From contig NZ_QUMT01000002.1 of the NCBI RefSeq assembly GCF_003387155.1, forward strand, positions 997,694-1,061,693: a stretch of 64,000 nucleotides of DNA. The letters run 5' to 3'. The position numbers were made by a program, and so were the translations under genes. This document shows, piece after piece, positions 24,879 through 34,009 of the stretch (within the stretch, counting starts at the first letter, position 1; each line of letters starts with the position of its first letter). The DNA is from Roseateles depolymerans. GTDB taxonomy: Bacteria; Pseudomonadota; Gammaproteobacteria; Burkholderiales; Burkholderiaceae_C. The notes beneath the pieces are model-generated. The model was not told the DNA's origin. It ran no database searches and worked only from the letters and a program-made list of their open reading frames with translations.

Positions 24879-26009
24879 ATGAACCGCGCCTTGAATCACC
24901 GCCCCGCCCACGACCAGCCACACTGCCAACAGCAGCGCCAGCCAGAGCGGGCCTGCGCCTGAGCGCCTGACCGCACTTACTTGGGTGCCCAGCCCCAGGG
25001 CCGCCATGGCCATGGCCAGCAGCAGCGTGTCCAGATCGGCCAGGTCGGCGGCCAGACGCGCCGGCGGCGTCCACCAGGAATTCATCAGCACCACGCCAAT
25101 GAATCCGAATGCGAACCAGGGGATGCTCACCGCCCGCCAGCGGGGCTGGCCCGCAGGCGCGGGACCCGACACAGCCGCGGCCCGCGCTTCGCCTTGCACA
25201 CGAGGCCGTCCCACCGCCCTGGCTTCCCAGCGAGCCACCAGCACGCTCAGACCCAGCAGGCAGGGCGCCAGCATCATCACCCGGACCATCTTGGCCATCA
25301 CCGCAGCATTCGCGGCTTCCGCACTCATGCCGCGTCCGGCCACCACCACCTGAGCAACTTCATGCACCGTGGCACCGGTATAGAGGCCGAAGCCCTGGTC
25401 GCCGCCGGGGATCCACCCGAGCGCCTGATTCCACTGATACAGCCATGGATAGAGAAACATGGCCACCGTGCCAAACACCACCACGGTGGCGATGGCCGGT
25501 GCCACCTGCTCCTGCCGCGCCTTGACCACCGGCGCCGCCGCCAACACCGCCGCCGCGCCGCAGATGGCGCTGCCCGCGCTGATCAGCAGCGCCTGCTCGC
25601 GCTCCAGCTTCAGCCACCGCCGTCCGACCCAGGCGCCCAGCAACAAGGTGGAGCTGAGCACCAGCGCGTCGGTGACGAGGCCGGCCGCCCCCATCTGACC
25701 AATGTCCTGCACCGTCAGTTTCAGGCCATAGAGCACGATGCCGAGCCGCAGCAAGGTCTGCCGGCTGAACTGCACACCGGGCTCCGCGAGGCTCGCCACC
25801 CGCGCATAGCCGGCGTGCCCCGCCACCATGCCCAGCACGATCGCCAGGGTCAGGACACTGAACCCGTGCGCCTGCAGCCAGGGCCATTGCCCCAGCGTCC
25901 AGGCCAGGCTGGCGAGTGCCAGACAAAGGATCAGTCCGGGTAACAGCGGACGCAGCCGCAGCCAGGGGGCTGGACGTGGGGGGACGGCAACGGGCAGAGA
26001 GAACGACAT
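24711..26009 (-). CDS. yeiH: YeiH-family putative sulfate/anion exporter with aberrant C-terminal extension
   Basis: 432 residues from the ATG at 26009. About ten membrane segments are visible, beginning LILCLALASLAWTLG. Family blocks include LLRLGIVLYGLKLT, SAGSAICGAAAVLAAAPVV, GATVHEVAQVVVAG and AMAALGLGTQVSAVRRSG. YeiH proteins normally end just after the last helix, here around WLVVGGAVIQGAVH. In this gene the frame continues about 55 residues as the antisense of paralogue copy 3 before a stop, suggesting the native stop was lost when that sequence arrived. Divergent from a LysR regulator, the usual yeiE-yeiH arrangement. Confidence 0.82.
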   Translation of the reverse strand: MSFSLPVAVPPRPAPWLRLRPLLPGLILCLALASLAWTLGQWPWLQAHGFSVLTLAIVLGMVAGHAGYARVASLAEPGVQFSRQTLLRLGIVLYGLKLTVQDIGQMGAAGLVTDALVLSSTLLLGAWVGRRWLKLEREQALLISAGSAICGAAAVLAAAPVVKARQEQVAPAIATVVVFGTVAMFLYPWLYQWNQALGWIPGGDQGFGLYTGATVHEVAQVVVAGRGMSAEAANAAVMAKMVRVMMLAPCLLGLSVLVARWEARAVGRPRVQGEARAAAVSGPAPAGQPRWRAVSIPWFAFGFIGVVLMNSWWTPPARLAADLADLDTLLLAMAMAALGLGTQVSAVRRSGAGPLWLALLLAVWLVVGGAVIQGAVHSASDQLRAHVLRPNLVEKVRPFLQHKLECGIGDITCHHRRWTALAQLRAGRSLQR

Positions 26010-26136
26010 GGGAGCTACCGGGAATGCGGTCAACCACAGGGGCCACCGCCAGAAAACGGGGCAGTTCCTATCGGAAGCGCCTTGTGCCCGCACTGTAGGC
26101 AGCTCGTTCCTGCCGGTCCAACAGGTTGTTTGTGTA

Positions 26137-26160
26137 ATATCGATCTAACGAATCGCTATA
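26137..26160. promoter_or_regulatory. Candidate LysR operator between yeiH and its regulator
   Basis: atatcgatctaacgaatcgctata contains imperfect inverted halves (ATATCGAT and ATCGCTAT) around a short centre, in an AT-rich patch of the divergent promoter region. This fits the T-N11-A style of LysR sites. Confidence 0.5.
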
Positions 26161-26201
26161 ACGGCAGGTGGGGACGAACCACAGTCACCACCGCCTCCGC
26201 C

Positions 26202-27149
26202 ATGGACGTCCTCCGCCTCACCCTCCGCCAGCTCCAGATCTTCGTCGCCGTGGCCCACACCGGCAGCACCACCGCGGCCAGCGAGGCCATTGCCTTGTCC
26301 CAGTCGGCCACCAGTTCGGCGGTGAATGAACTGGAACGCATGCTGTCCCTGCGCCTGTTCGACCGCTCCGGCAAGCGGCTGCTGCTCAACGACAACGGCC
26401 GAGCCTTGCTGCCGCGCGCACTGGCCATGCTCGACGCCGCAGCCGGCATCGAGCAAATGGCGCAGGCGGCGGGAGACCAACTGCAGTCGCTGCGCATCGG
26501 CGCCAGCACGACGCTGGGCAACTACGTGCTGCCGGGCCTGCTGGCGCGTTTCCTGCGGCCGCAGCCGCCTCGCAGCGCCAGTGCCTGGCGCTCACGGGTG
26601 GTCATCGGCAACACCGCGGCGATCTGCGACGCGGTGGCTGCCTTCGACCTGGACGTGGGCCTGATCGAAGGCCCGAGTCACCAGTCGTCGCTCGCGGTGA
26701 CGCCATGGCTCAAGGACGAGCTGGTCGTGGTGGCCGCCGCGGACAGCCCGCTCGCCCGGCGCAGCGCGGCCGGAGAGAAGATCGCGCTGCGGGAACTGCG
26801 CGAGGAGGTGTGGCTGCTACGCGAGCCTGGTTCCGGGACCCGCGAGTCGACGGACCAGGCGCTGCTGCCGCATTTGAATGCCTACCGGCGCTGCATCGAA
26901 CTGGGCAGTTCGGAGGCGATCAAGCACGCGGCGGCGGAGGGGCTGGGGGTGAGCTGCCTGTCGGCCTGGGCGGTGCAGGAAGCGCTCGATGCCGGCCGCC
27001 TCTGCCGCCTGCAGACCACCCTGCCCCGCCTGCTGCGCCAATGCCATCTGGTGGTCCATCGCGACAAGCAGCCGACGGCCGCGCTACAGGCCTTCGTAGG
27101 ACTGCTGCTGAGCCAGGACGGGACCGGTCGGGAGGCGGAGCGGGCCTGA
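26202..27149 (+). CDS. LysR-family regulator (YeiE-like)
   Basis: 315 residues from the ATG at 26202. The N-terminal winged helix reads LRQLQIFVAVAHTGSTTAASEAIALSQSATSSAVNELE, followed by the substrate-binding domain (LRIGASTTLGNYVLPGLLARF, DVGLIEGPSH, LLREPGSGTRE, EAIKHAAAEGLGVSCLS). The REPGSGTR segment is typical of the CysB-like/YeiE group. It is divergent from yeiH, so it probably senses the anion or sulphur status handled by YeiH and controls it. Ligand not determinable from sequence. Confidence 0.87.
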   Translation: MDVLRLTLRQLQIFVAVAHTGSTTAASEAIALSQSATSSAVNELERMLSLRLFDRSGKRLLLNDNGRALLPRALAMLDAAAGIEQMAQAAGDQLQSLRIGASTTLGNYVLPGLLARFLRPQPPRSASAWRSRVVIGNTAAICDAVAAFDLDVGLIEGPSHQSSLAVTPWLKDELVVVAAADSPLARRSAAGEKIALRELREEVWLLREPGSGTRESTDQALLPHLNAYRRCIELGSSEAIKHAAAEGLGVSCLSAWAVQEALDAGRLCRLQTTLPRLLRQCHLVVHRDKQPTAALQAFVGLLLSQDGTGREAERA

Positions 27150-27339
27150 TAGGCCTTCAGCGGGCGTCAAATGTCCGCAGCGGACCGAACCCCGGGCCGA
27201 AGCGCCTTCAGCGATATTCAGCCAGATTCAAAGCACCTCAGCGAGCCCCTCCCCCAGATGGGAGTTGCGCTGCCTGGGCCGGTCACAAGTCTGCACAGGT
27301 GCGCTACGCTGAGGCTTTTCTTCTGCCCGCCCGTGCCCC

Positions 27340-27741
27340 ATGGCCTTCGACACCTGCCGCCACCTTCGCACCAGCCTGCTGGACCTTCACCGCACCTTGG
27401 TCACGCTGGAGCGCCGCGACTATGAGAAACGCAACGGCCCGCTCGGGGCGGGCGACTTCCTGCAAGTGATGGCCTATTCCGACGACATGCGCTGGCTGGA
27501 TCCGCTCAGCCGGCTGATCGTGATGCTGGACGAAGCCCTGGACGGCAAGGGCGATGCGGACCTGACGCCATTGCCGGTGGCGCAACGTGCGCGCGAACTG
27601 CTGGCGCTGGACCGGGACAGCACCCTGCCGTTCATGGTCCGATACATGGCCCATTTCGACAGCTGCCCCGACCTGGTCGAAGCGCATGCCCGCGCGCTGT
27701 CGGCGCTCAAGGCTGTCGGCACGACGGCACCTGCCGCCTGA
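27340..27741 (+). CDS. Hypothetical protein, 133 residues
   Basis: Small, soluble, largely helical protein (SLLDLHRTLVTLERRDYEK, WLDPLSRLIVMLDEALDG). No signal peptide, membrane segment or known motif. Codon usage and composition look native. It stands alone between the LysR gene and the convergent KdgR-type gene. I do not recognise it. Confidence 0.6.
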   Translation: MAFDTCRHLRTSLLDLHRTLVTLERRDYEKRNGPLGAGDFLQVMAYSDDMRWLDPLSRLIVMLDEALDGKGDADLTPLPVAQRARELLALDRDSTLPFMVRYMAHFDSCPDLVEAHARALSALKAVGTTAPAA

Positions 27742-27858
27742 TCGCCGGGCCGCCCCGTCAGCGGCACCAACGGCGCCACCAGAGCGAGCGGCTACCGCCG
27801 CAGCCGAGGCGCAGTCAACCATACAGCGGCGCCAGCGCATCAGCCGGCGCCCAGCCCC

Positions 27859-28668
27859 TTACTTCCCCGCGTCCAGCGGAAAGTGCACGCAGCCCAGCCG
27901 CGCCGAGATGTCCCGGCTGGCGTCCTGCAGCATCTGCACCACCTCCGGCGCCTTGACCTCGTCGTAGCGGAAGGTCGGGAAACTCACACTCATGCCGGCA
28001 ATCGGCTGCCCGAGCCGGTCGAAGATGGGCACGCCCAGGCAGCGGATGTGGTCGTCGAATTCCTCGCGGTCTTCGCCAAAGCCCTGCGCCTTCACCCGGT
28101 CCAGTTCCACCTGGAAGTCGTTCAGGTCGGTGATGGTCTTGTCGCGAAAGCGCTTGAACTCGGCGCCGGCCAGGATGCGCTGGCGACGGTCGGGATGTTC
28201 CCAGGCCATCAGCACCTTGCCGATCGCCGTGCAGTGCAGCGGCGCGCGTCGCCCCACCCGGGAATACATGCCCAGCATGTGGCGCGAATCGACCTTGTGC
28301 ACGTAGATGATCTCGCTGTCGATCAGCGTGCCCAGGTGGACCGTCTCGCCGGTGGCGTCCGCCAGCATCTGCATGTGATGCTTGGCCAGGTCGACCAGGT
28401 CCGGATACTGCAGCGCCTTGGCGCCCAGCTCGAAGGTCTTCATGGCCAGCCCGTAGCGCTCGCTGTCCGACTCCTGGCGCACATAGCCCAGTGTCTTCAT
28501 CGTCTGCAGGAAACGGTAGACAGTGGCCTTGGGCATGGCCAGGCGCACCGACAGTTCCGAGATGCCCGTGTCGCTGCGCTCGGACAAGGCTTGCAGGATG
28601 GCAAACACCTTGAGTACGGCGGCCACCGACTCGGGCTGCTGCTTGCCATCGTTCAGTTCGTCATCCAT
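27859..28668 (-). CDS. kdgR: IclR-family regulator, KdgR-like
   Basis: 269 residues. The winged helix-turn-helix lies at about residues 18-75 (ISELSVRLAMPKATVYRFLQTMKTLGYV), followed by the IclR effector-binding domain (LHLG-type segment ETVHLGTLIDSEIIYVHKVDS, APLHCTAIGKVLMAW, GFGEDREEFDDHIRCLGVPIFD). It closes the minus-strand pectin operon, 29 bases after the fused esterase-lyase gene. KdgR repressors respond to 2-keto-3-deoxygluconate; given the surrounding kdu, tog and kdg genes, the same ligand is likely here. Confidence 0.88.
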   Translation of the reverse strand: MDDELNDGKQQPESVAAVLKVFAILQALSERSDTGISELSVRLAMPKATVYRFLQTMKTLGYVRQESDSERYGLAMKTFELGAKALQYPDLVDLAKHHMQMLADATGETVHLGTLIDSEIIYVHKVDSRHMLGMYSRVGRRAPLHCTAIGKVLMAWEHPDRRQRILAGAEFKRFRDKTITDLNDFQVELDRVKAQGFGEDREEFDDHIRCLGVPIFDRLGQPIAGMSVSFPTFRYDEVKAPEVVQMLQDASRDISARLGCVHFPLDAGK

Positions 28669-28697
28669 GCGCGGTGTGTCTGGTCAAAGAAGGGATT

Positions 28698-31502
28698 TCA
28701 CCACAGTCGACCCGCGCCCGCGCCCTGGCGAACACGGGTGGCGACTTCAGATGTGGGGGCTGGGCGCCACGCGTACGGCGGGGTCCAGCCCACCGGCTGC
28801 AAAGTGACCGGCTCGGGCCCGGAGCCGGCGGCCCATACCGCCGCCAGGTCCACCGGCTGTCCGTTGATCATCGATCCATGGTCCTCGAAGCGCTGCCCCT
28901 TGAGCACCCGCAGCACCTGGCGCGGGGGCACCGTCGCCGGCAGCTCCCAGGCATTGGCCTCGCTCAGCAGGCGCGATTCATAGCCGATCCCCAGCGAATA
29001 GGTGTAGCCCTCCGGCTGCTCCGCCCGCACCACGTACAGATTGTTGGCCACATGCACCTGGCCGTAGCGGACCCGGGGCGTGCGCTCCTTCACCGCTTCC
29101 CAGAGGTTGTGGTGCAGCGTCACCCGCAGCCTTCCACGGTCCTCGCGGTGGTTGTCGCTGCCGCCGATCAGCATGGTCTTGTCGTGCTGCCGGAACAGGT
29201 TCCAGGACACGGTCACACGATCCGATTGCCGGGTGATGTCCAGCAGCCCGTCGTGCCGCTGCAGCGGGCGGCCCAGCACGATCGGTTCACTACGGTCCGG
29301 CCGCTGGCCGTCATCGAAGCTGCAGTGGTCGACCCAGACCTGATCCGCCTCGCGCAGGGACACCGTGTCGTACTCGGAGTTCCACTCCCCGTGGCCGTTG
29401 TCCTGCGGGTCCCAGGCCGGGAAATAGTCGTAGGCATCGGAGAAGCGCAGGTTGCGCAGAATCACCTGCCGCACCCGCTCCAGCATCAGGGAGCCACCAT
29501 CAAAGCCGGCATCCGGCGTGATGCCGATCACCGTGGTGTTGGAAGGAATCCGCACCATGACCTGCGCCGCCTGTTTGCGGGCGGAGCGGCGGCGGGCGTC
29601 TTCCAGCGGCCCCTCCGGCGCGCGACGTCCCCAGGTGGCCGGGTCGTAGGCTTTGGCGAAGGACTCCAGGTCGAAGGCCGGATCGCGGAAGGCGTCGATG
29701 CCCAGCGGGCGTCCGGCCGCATCGGCGGCCAGGTCGATGCGGCCCGCCACGGCGATGATCTTGGGCACGTCGCCCAGCGCCACGGCGGCATCGAGCTCGC
29801 TGCGCGTGCGGACCCAGCGGATGGCGTCGAGACCGGCCTGGGCACCCCCGCGGGTGCCGTCATCGATGGAGGCCCAGCCATCGCCGTCCGGCAGGCGCTC
29901 GAAGGCCGCCAGGGGCAGCGCCTGGTTGCGATGCTCCGCCATGCGGTTGGCGCCCTGGCCGTCGGTGCTGAAGGGCCTGCGGGCCGTCGACGCAGCCCAG
30001 CCGGTGAGATGCGGGCCCAGGAGGTTGTCCCTCAGCACCGCCTGGCCGTTGGGCACGGCGGGGCCGGGTTGCCAGGTCCCCGGGGTGACGCCCCGGTCCC
30101 AGGCGCGGCCCAGGCTGATGCTGACGGGCGGGACGCCGGGTTCGGCCAGCCATCGGCTGCGCTGGATGAGGAAGCCGTACGGCTCGTCCTGCGGCGTGCT
30201 GGGGGCGATGACATGACCGCCGTTGCCCGCCTGGCGCCGACCGGCCCGGCTGACGATCAGGCTGTCGTCGATCACCAGGGTGGCGCCGCCGAAGATGAAG
30301 TCGACATCGCCGCGGATCTCGCTGCGACGCACCAGCACCCGGCCGGGGCGTCCCGTGGCGCGCTCCGCCTCGAAGGTGTCCTGGTGACCCAGGAGTCGCA
30401 CCTCTTCCAGCTGAAGTCGGTCGCCCCGGGTGAACAGCGCCACGGCCTGGGCGCCGCCCTTCTCGCCGGCGCCTGGCGGATAGCCCTCCCCGGCGCGGAC
30501 CGCGTCCATGGCGTCGTTGGCGATGGTCAGTCGCTGGAGCTGGACGTCGTCGGTCAGCAGGGTCACGCTGGCGCTGCCGGGGGTGCCGTAGGTGGGGGGG
30601 CTGGTTGAAACGATGGTCGCTGCACCCGTCGCTGCTCCCGTCGCAGCCGCCCCTGGCCCCAGGGGCGCTGCGGTGCCCAGCGGCACCTGGCAGCCGTCCG
30701 GCAGCGCCACGCGGCGCACCTGCTCGGACACTTCCTGCCGTTCCGCCTTCGTCGCGGAGGCCGGCATCGGCCGCTCCAGTCCGGCATATCGGCTGGCCAC
30801 GATCACCACGTCCTTGGCGTCTCCGAGTCCGTACAGCCGGAACGGTGCCTTGCCTTGCACGCACACGGCTTCGCGGTAGACGCCTGGGCGGATGAGGATG
30901 TTAATGCGTCGCCCATCGCCGCCCGCAGCAGGCAGGGCCTCCAGCGCGGCCTGCACGCTGCGATGGGTGCCGCTGCCGTCAGCGGCCACGATGAAATCGG
31001 GGCGGAGTCGGGCGGGATCGCCCAGGTCGGCGGGAGTCCAGTCGCCAAGGTAGCGCGCCAGCGTGTACTGCGCCGCCGCCTGCTCGTCGAGTTGCGGACG
31101 AGCGGCGGCCCGTGGGTCCGGCTGGCCGGCGGGCGGTGGAGCGTCCCACGGAGCGCTACGGGATGCGGCGGGCGCGACTGCTGGCGTCGTTCCCGGTGAG
31201 CTCGCGAGAGGCGCTGCCGCGGACGCTGCCGCTGATGACACCGACGATGTCGGCGCAGTCGCTGGAGGCGAAGGATATGCAGCGGTCGCCCCAGTGGCCG
31301 TCGTTGCAGCCGTTGCAGGCGATGGCGTCGTTGCCGCGTTTCCTGCTGCTGTCGCCGAGGATGCAACCCCCAGCGCCACGAGCATGGCCGCCGCGCACCC
31401 AAGCCGCGCCACCGCAGGACCCAACGCAAGGCCCATCGATCGCCCCGCCAGCCGCAGCTCCCGCGCCGATCCCCGCGCCTGCGCCCCGCCGTCCGCCCGC
31501 AT
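28698..31502 (-). CDS. Bifunctional pectin methylesterase (CE8) - pectate lyase (PL1) fusion, secreted
   Basis: 934 residues from the ATG at 31502, which touches the stop of the lyase gene upstream (TGATG). A signal region (LGCAAAMLVALGVASSATA) leads to an Ala/Thr/Pro/Ser-rich linker of about 70 residues. The methylesterase module spans about 165-545: GVYRE at 207-211, QAVAL at 352-356, GHQDT with acid/base Asp375, nucleophile Asp401 in DFIFGG, and SLGRAWDRG. A pectate lyase module follows (about 585-925): VWVDHCSFDDG and, near the end, KERTPRVRYGQVHVANN with the catalytic Arg. Demethylation and cleavage of homogalacturonan would be done by one exported protein. Both modules keep their catalytic residues. 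Confidence 0.9.
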   Translation of the reverse strand: MRADGGAQARGSARELRLAGRSMGLALGPAVARLGCAAAMLVALGVASSATAAGNAATTPSPATAATTATGATAAYPSPPATAPTSSVSSAAASAAAPLASSPGTTPAVAPAASRSAPWDAPPPAGQPDPRAAARPQLDEQAAAQYTLARYLGDWTPADLGDPARLRPDFIVAADGSGTHRSVQAALEALPAAGGDGRRINILIRPGVYREAVCVQGKAPFRLYGLGDAKDVVIVASRYAGLERPMPASATKAERQEVSEQVRRVALPDGCQVPLGTAAPLGPGAAATGAATGAATIVSTSPPTYGTPGSASVTLLTDDVQLQRLTIANDAMDAVRAGEGYPPGAGEKGGAQAVALFTRGDRLQLEEVRLLGHQDTFEAERATGRPGRVLVRRSEIRGDVDFIFGGATLVIDDSLIVSRAGRRQAGNGGHVIAPSTPQDEPYGFLIQRSRWLAEPGVPPVSISLGRAWDRGVTPGTWQPGPAVPNGQAVLRDNLLGPHLTGWAASTARRPFSTDGQGANRMAEHRNQALPLAAFERLPDGDGWASIDDGTRGGAQAGLDAIRWVRTRSELDAAVALGDVPKIIAVAGRIDLAADAAGRPLGIDAFRDPAFDLESFAKAYDPATWGRRAPEGPLEDARRRSARKQAAQVMVRIPSNTTVIGITPDAGFDGGSLMLERVRQVILRNLRFSDAYDYFPAWDPQDNGHGEWNSEYDTVSLREADQVWVDHCSFDDGQRPDRSEPIVLGRPLQRHDGLLDITRQSDRVTVSWNLFRQHDKTMLIGGSDNHREDRGRLRVTLHHNLWEAVKERTPRVRYGQVHVANNLYVVRAEQPEGYTYSLGIGYESRLLSEANAWELPATVPPRQVLRVLKGQRFEDHGSMINGQPVDLAAVWAAGSGPEPVTLQPVGWTPPYAWRPAPTSEVATRVRQGAGAGRLW

Positions 31503-32653
31503 CACAGATCCGCCAGGTACAACGCTGGCTCCCCTTCCGCATCCGCGCTGAAGAGCACCTGCCGCTCGTCGGGCGTGAAGGACGGATGTGGATGGGTCAC
31601 CTGCCGGTTGCCCTTGTAGACCCGCCAGCTGCTGTCGTGCCGCGCCACCTTGCGCTCGGTGCCGGCCTTCATGTCGAAGACATGCAGGTAGGGATCGGTC
31701 TTGATCTGGTGGCTGCCGGTGTCGGCCACGTCGGCGGGCGAGTCGCAGCCGTCGCCAATCAGCAGGCTGCCATCGTGGTTGCTCATCAAATGGGAGCACG
31801 GCGGCATGCGCATCAGTCGTCGGGACTCGAGCGTCACCGGATCCAGCGAGCAGATCCACCGGTCGCGCTGGCCCTTGAGATAGGACACATAGATCATGGC
31901 CGATCCGTCCGGCACCCAGAATTCGTGGGTGCAGCTCTCGCCCGGGTCCTGCTGCCGGCCGCAGCGGATGTGGGTGCCGTCCTCATTGATGAACCACATG
32001 CGCGCATCCACCAGGTCATGCGGGCCTTCGTGGCAGTAGGCCACGGTGTGGTCATCGAAGGGGCGGTATTGCGGATGCCCCAGCCAGCCCTTCTGCTCCA
32101 GGATGACCTCCCGTTCCCCCGTCGCCAGGTCGATGCGGATCAGCCGGCAGCGCGGCTTGGCATGGAACATCTGATGGAACTTCTGCCAGTCACTCAGCGG
32201 GAACCAGTCACTGGCGGCGATCTCGATGCCCACCATGCGGGTGCAGGATGAATTGGCCACCCAGGTGCCATACCCGACCCAGCCCTCCGGCACCCGATAG
32301 ACGACTTCCTCGCTCAGGTCGGCCAGCGACAGCCGGATCAACTGCCGCTCGGCCCGCACGAAGTACAGATGCCGGTCGTCCGGGCTGAGGAAGCCGCCGA
32401 AGGTGTTTTCCCCCGGCTGGTCGGTCAGTTGCGTGGCCACCTGGCTCTGCAGGTCCAGCAGGTGATAGTTCCAGCTGCTGCCCGGACCGAACTCCGCGCC
32501 GAAGATCAGCCGCTGGCCGTCGTTGGTGAAGGCCTTCTGGTAGAAGTAATTGCGATGGCAGGTGACATCGGTCGGCGTCAGCCGGGTGACGCGGGCGCCA
32601 GTGTCCGGGTCCTGGCGGGTGACGAAGCGGAGTTGACGTTCGGTGGCTTTCAT
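31502..32653 (-). CDS. ogl: Oligogalacturonate lyase (PL22)
   Basis: 383 residues, cytoplasmic (no signal peptide). It splits imported oligogalacturonides into unsaturated monomers and 5-keto-4-deoxyuronate. A seven-bladed propeller is expected. The metal-binding set of PL22 is visible as Gln-x-x-His-x-His in RQVTHPHPSFTPD and the His in CSHLMSNHDG; an early CHRNYFYQKAF block is also typical. Length fits the family (about 385). Lies between togB and the fusion enzyme in the operon. Confidence 0.93.
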   Translation of the reverse strand: MKATERQLRFVTRQDPDTGARVTRLTPTDVTCHRNYFYQKAFTNDGQRLIFGAEFGPGSSWNYHLLDLQSQVATQLTDQPGENTFGGFLSPDDRHLYFVRAERQLIRLSLADLSEEVVYRVPEGWVGYGTWVANSSCTRMVGIEIAASDWFPLSDWQKFHQMFHAKPRCRLIRIDLATGEREVILEQKGWLGHPQYRPFDDHTVAYCHEGPHDLVDARMWFINEDGTHIRCGRQQDPGESCTHEFWVPDGSAMIYVSYLKGQRDRWICSLDPVTLESRRLMRMPPCSHLMSNHDGSLLIGDGCDSPADVADTGSHQIKTDPYLHVFDMKAGTERKVARHDSSWRVYKGNRQVTHPHPSFTPDERQVLFSADAEGEPALYLADL

Positions 32654-32680
32654 ACGGTCTTCACGCGGCGGCGCGTGTCT

Positions 32681-34009
32681 TCACTTGATGCGTTGCAGCA
32701 GGGCCTGGCCCTCGGTCACCAGACGGTGCGCGGCGGCTTCGTCGGTGGTCTTGCGGTAGGCGACGGTCTCGAAGACCTCGCGCATGAATTTGTGCAGCCG
32801 GGCATGCTCGAAGAGCGGTGCGGGCCGGGTCAGCCGGCCGGCCAGGCGCTGCTCGCGGATCTGCTCATGCGCCGCCAGCTCCAGTGGCGGTACCCCGGGG
32901 CCGCTTCGCAGCTGCTCGAAAGGCCCGCGCGCCGAGGGCAGCCCCCGCGTGCGCCCCAGCAGCGATGCGGCTTCCAGGTCAGTCAGCAGGAAGTTCACCA
33001 GACGCGTGGCTTCTTCCGAATGCCCACGGGTGCCGGCATGCCGGCTCACGGCATACATCACCGTCGGCCGACCGAACATGCCGCTTTCCTGGGCGCCGGG
33101 CAGGGTCGGGAATTCGCCCAGCGTGAGGCGCTGCTGCTTGTCCAGCGTGGAGGACCGCAGGCCGATGACGGAGTCCCAGGTGTAGTTGCCCGCCCAGCGT
33201 CCGTTGACCCAGTCGGGCTGCTGCTCGGTGGGTTTCTCCGCACCGCCCAGGCTGGCCCGCAGCGGCAGTGGCGTGGCCACATGCTCCTGGATCAGGCGAC
33301 GGTAGATGCGCACCCAGTCCAGCGCTGCCGCGTCGCTCATGGCGACCCGGGGCTGGCGCGGGTCGACATACGGCGTGCCGTGCTTCTGCTGCACCCAGGC
33401 CTGGGACAGCAGCATCATGTCGTAGAGCTCCCCGTCCAGCGGATAAGCGTCTTCGCCCAGCGCCTTGCGAAACGCCGGGCCGGTGGCGAACAGTTCGTCC
33501 CAGGTGGTGGGCAGCGCCAGGCCGGCCCGCTGGAAGGCAGCTTCGTTCCACAGCATCACCCGGGCGCTGAAGGACACTGGCACGGCATTGAGCTTGCCGG
33601 CCACATCGCCGTACGCCAGGTCCTCCGCCTCCAGCTGGCTCAGGTCCAGCAGGGCCTTGTGCTGACGCAGGTCGAAGAAGCCGTTGCCCCGCTTGCTGAA
33701 CATCGCGAGCCAGGCCCAGTTGATCTGCATGACGTCCGGCTCGGAGCCGCCGGCAATCTGGGTGGTGAGCCGCTCCAGATAGCCATTGAAGCCCATGTAC
33801 TCGGCCTTGACCCGCACGCCATAACGACGCTCGAACAGGGCCAACGCCTTGAGCGTGGCTTCGTGGCGCCCTGCCCCGCCCCACCAGGCAAACCGCAGCA
33901 CCCGCGGCTCCTGCGCCTTGAGGAAGGCCGGTGCCAGGGCCAGGCCAGCGCCAGCGGTTACCGCAGCACCGGCGGCCGCGCCCAGCAGTTGTCGACGGGT
34001 CGTGCTCAT
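32681..34009 (-). CDS. togB: Oligogalacturonide ABC transporter, substrate-binding protein
   Basis: 442 residues; family-1 sugar-binding protein. A twin-arginine-like start (TTRRQLLGAAAGAAV) suggests Tat export with cleavage near FLKAQ. Landmarks: RVLRFAWWGGAGRHEAT, FNGYLERLTTQIAGGSEPDVMQI, ARVMLWNEAAFQRAGL and a C-terminal helical region. The ATG at 34009 overlaps the ATPase stop (ATGA). Assignment to TogB rests on this permease/ATPase set sitting inside a pectin locus beside ogl; maltose- or other oligosaccharide-binding relatives look similar. Confidence 0.85.
   Translation of the reverse strand: MSTTRRQLLGAAAGAAVTAGAGLALAPAFLKAQEPRVLRFAWWGGAGRHEATLKALALFERRYGVRVKAEYMGFNGYLERLTTQIAGGSEPDVMQINWAWLAMFSKRGNGFFDLRQHKALLDLSQLEAEDLAYGDVAGKLNAVPVSFSARVMLWNEAAFQRAGLALPTTWDELFATGPAFRKALGEDAYPLDGELYDMMLLSQAWVQQKHGTPYVDPRQPRVAMSDAAALDWVRIYRRLIQEHVATPLPLRASLGGAEKPTEQQPDWVNGRWAGNYTWDSVIGLRSSTLDKQQRLTLGEFPTLPGAQESGMFGRPTVMYAVSRHAGTRGHSEEATRLVNFLLTDLEAASLLGRTRGLPSARGPFEQLRSGPGVPPLELAAHEQIREQRLAGRLTRPAPLFEHARLHKFMREVFETVAYRKTTDEAAAHRLVTEGQALLQRIK

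Noticed and set aside
28674-30608. Plus-strand open frame of 644 residues opposite the pectinase fusion
   Set aside because: It mirrors the CE8-PL1 coding sequence and has shadow composition.
31502-31859. N-terminal extension of the pectinase fusion
   Set aside because: It is antisense-like sequence inside ogl; the TGATG junction marks the real start.
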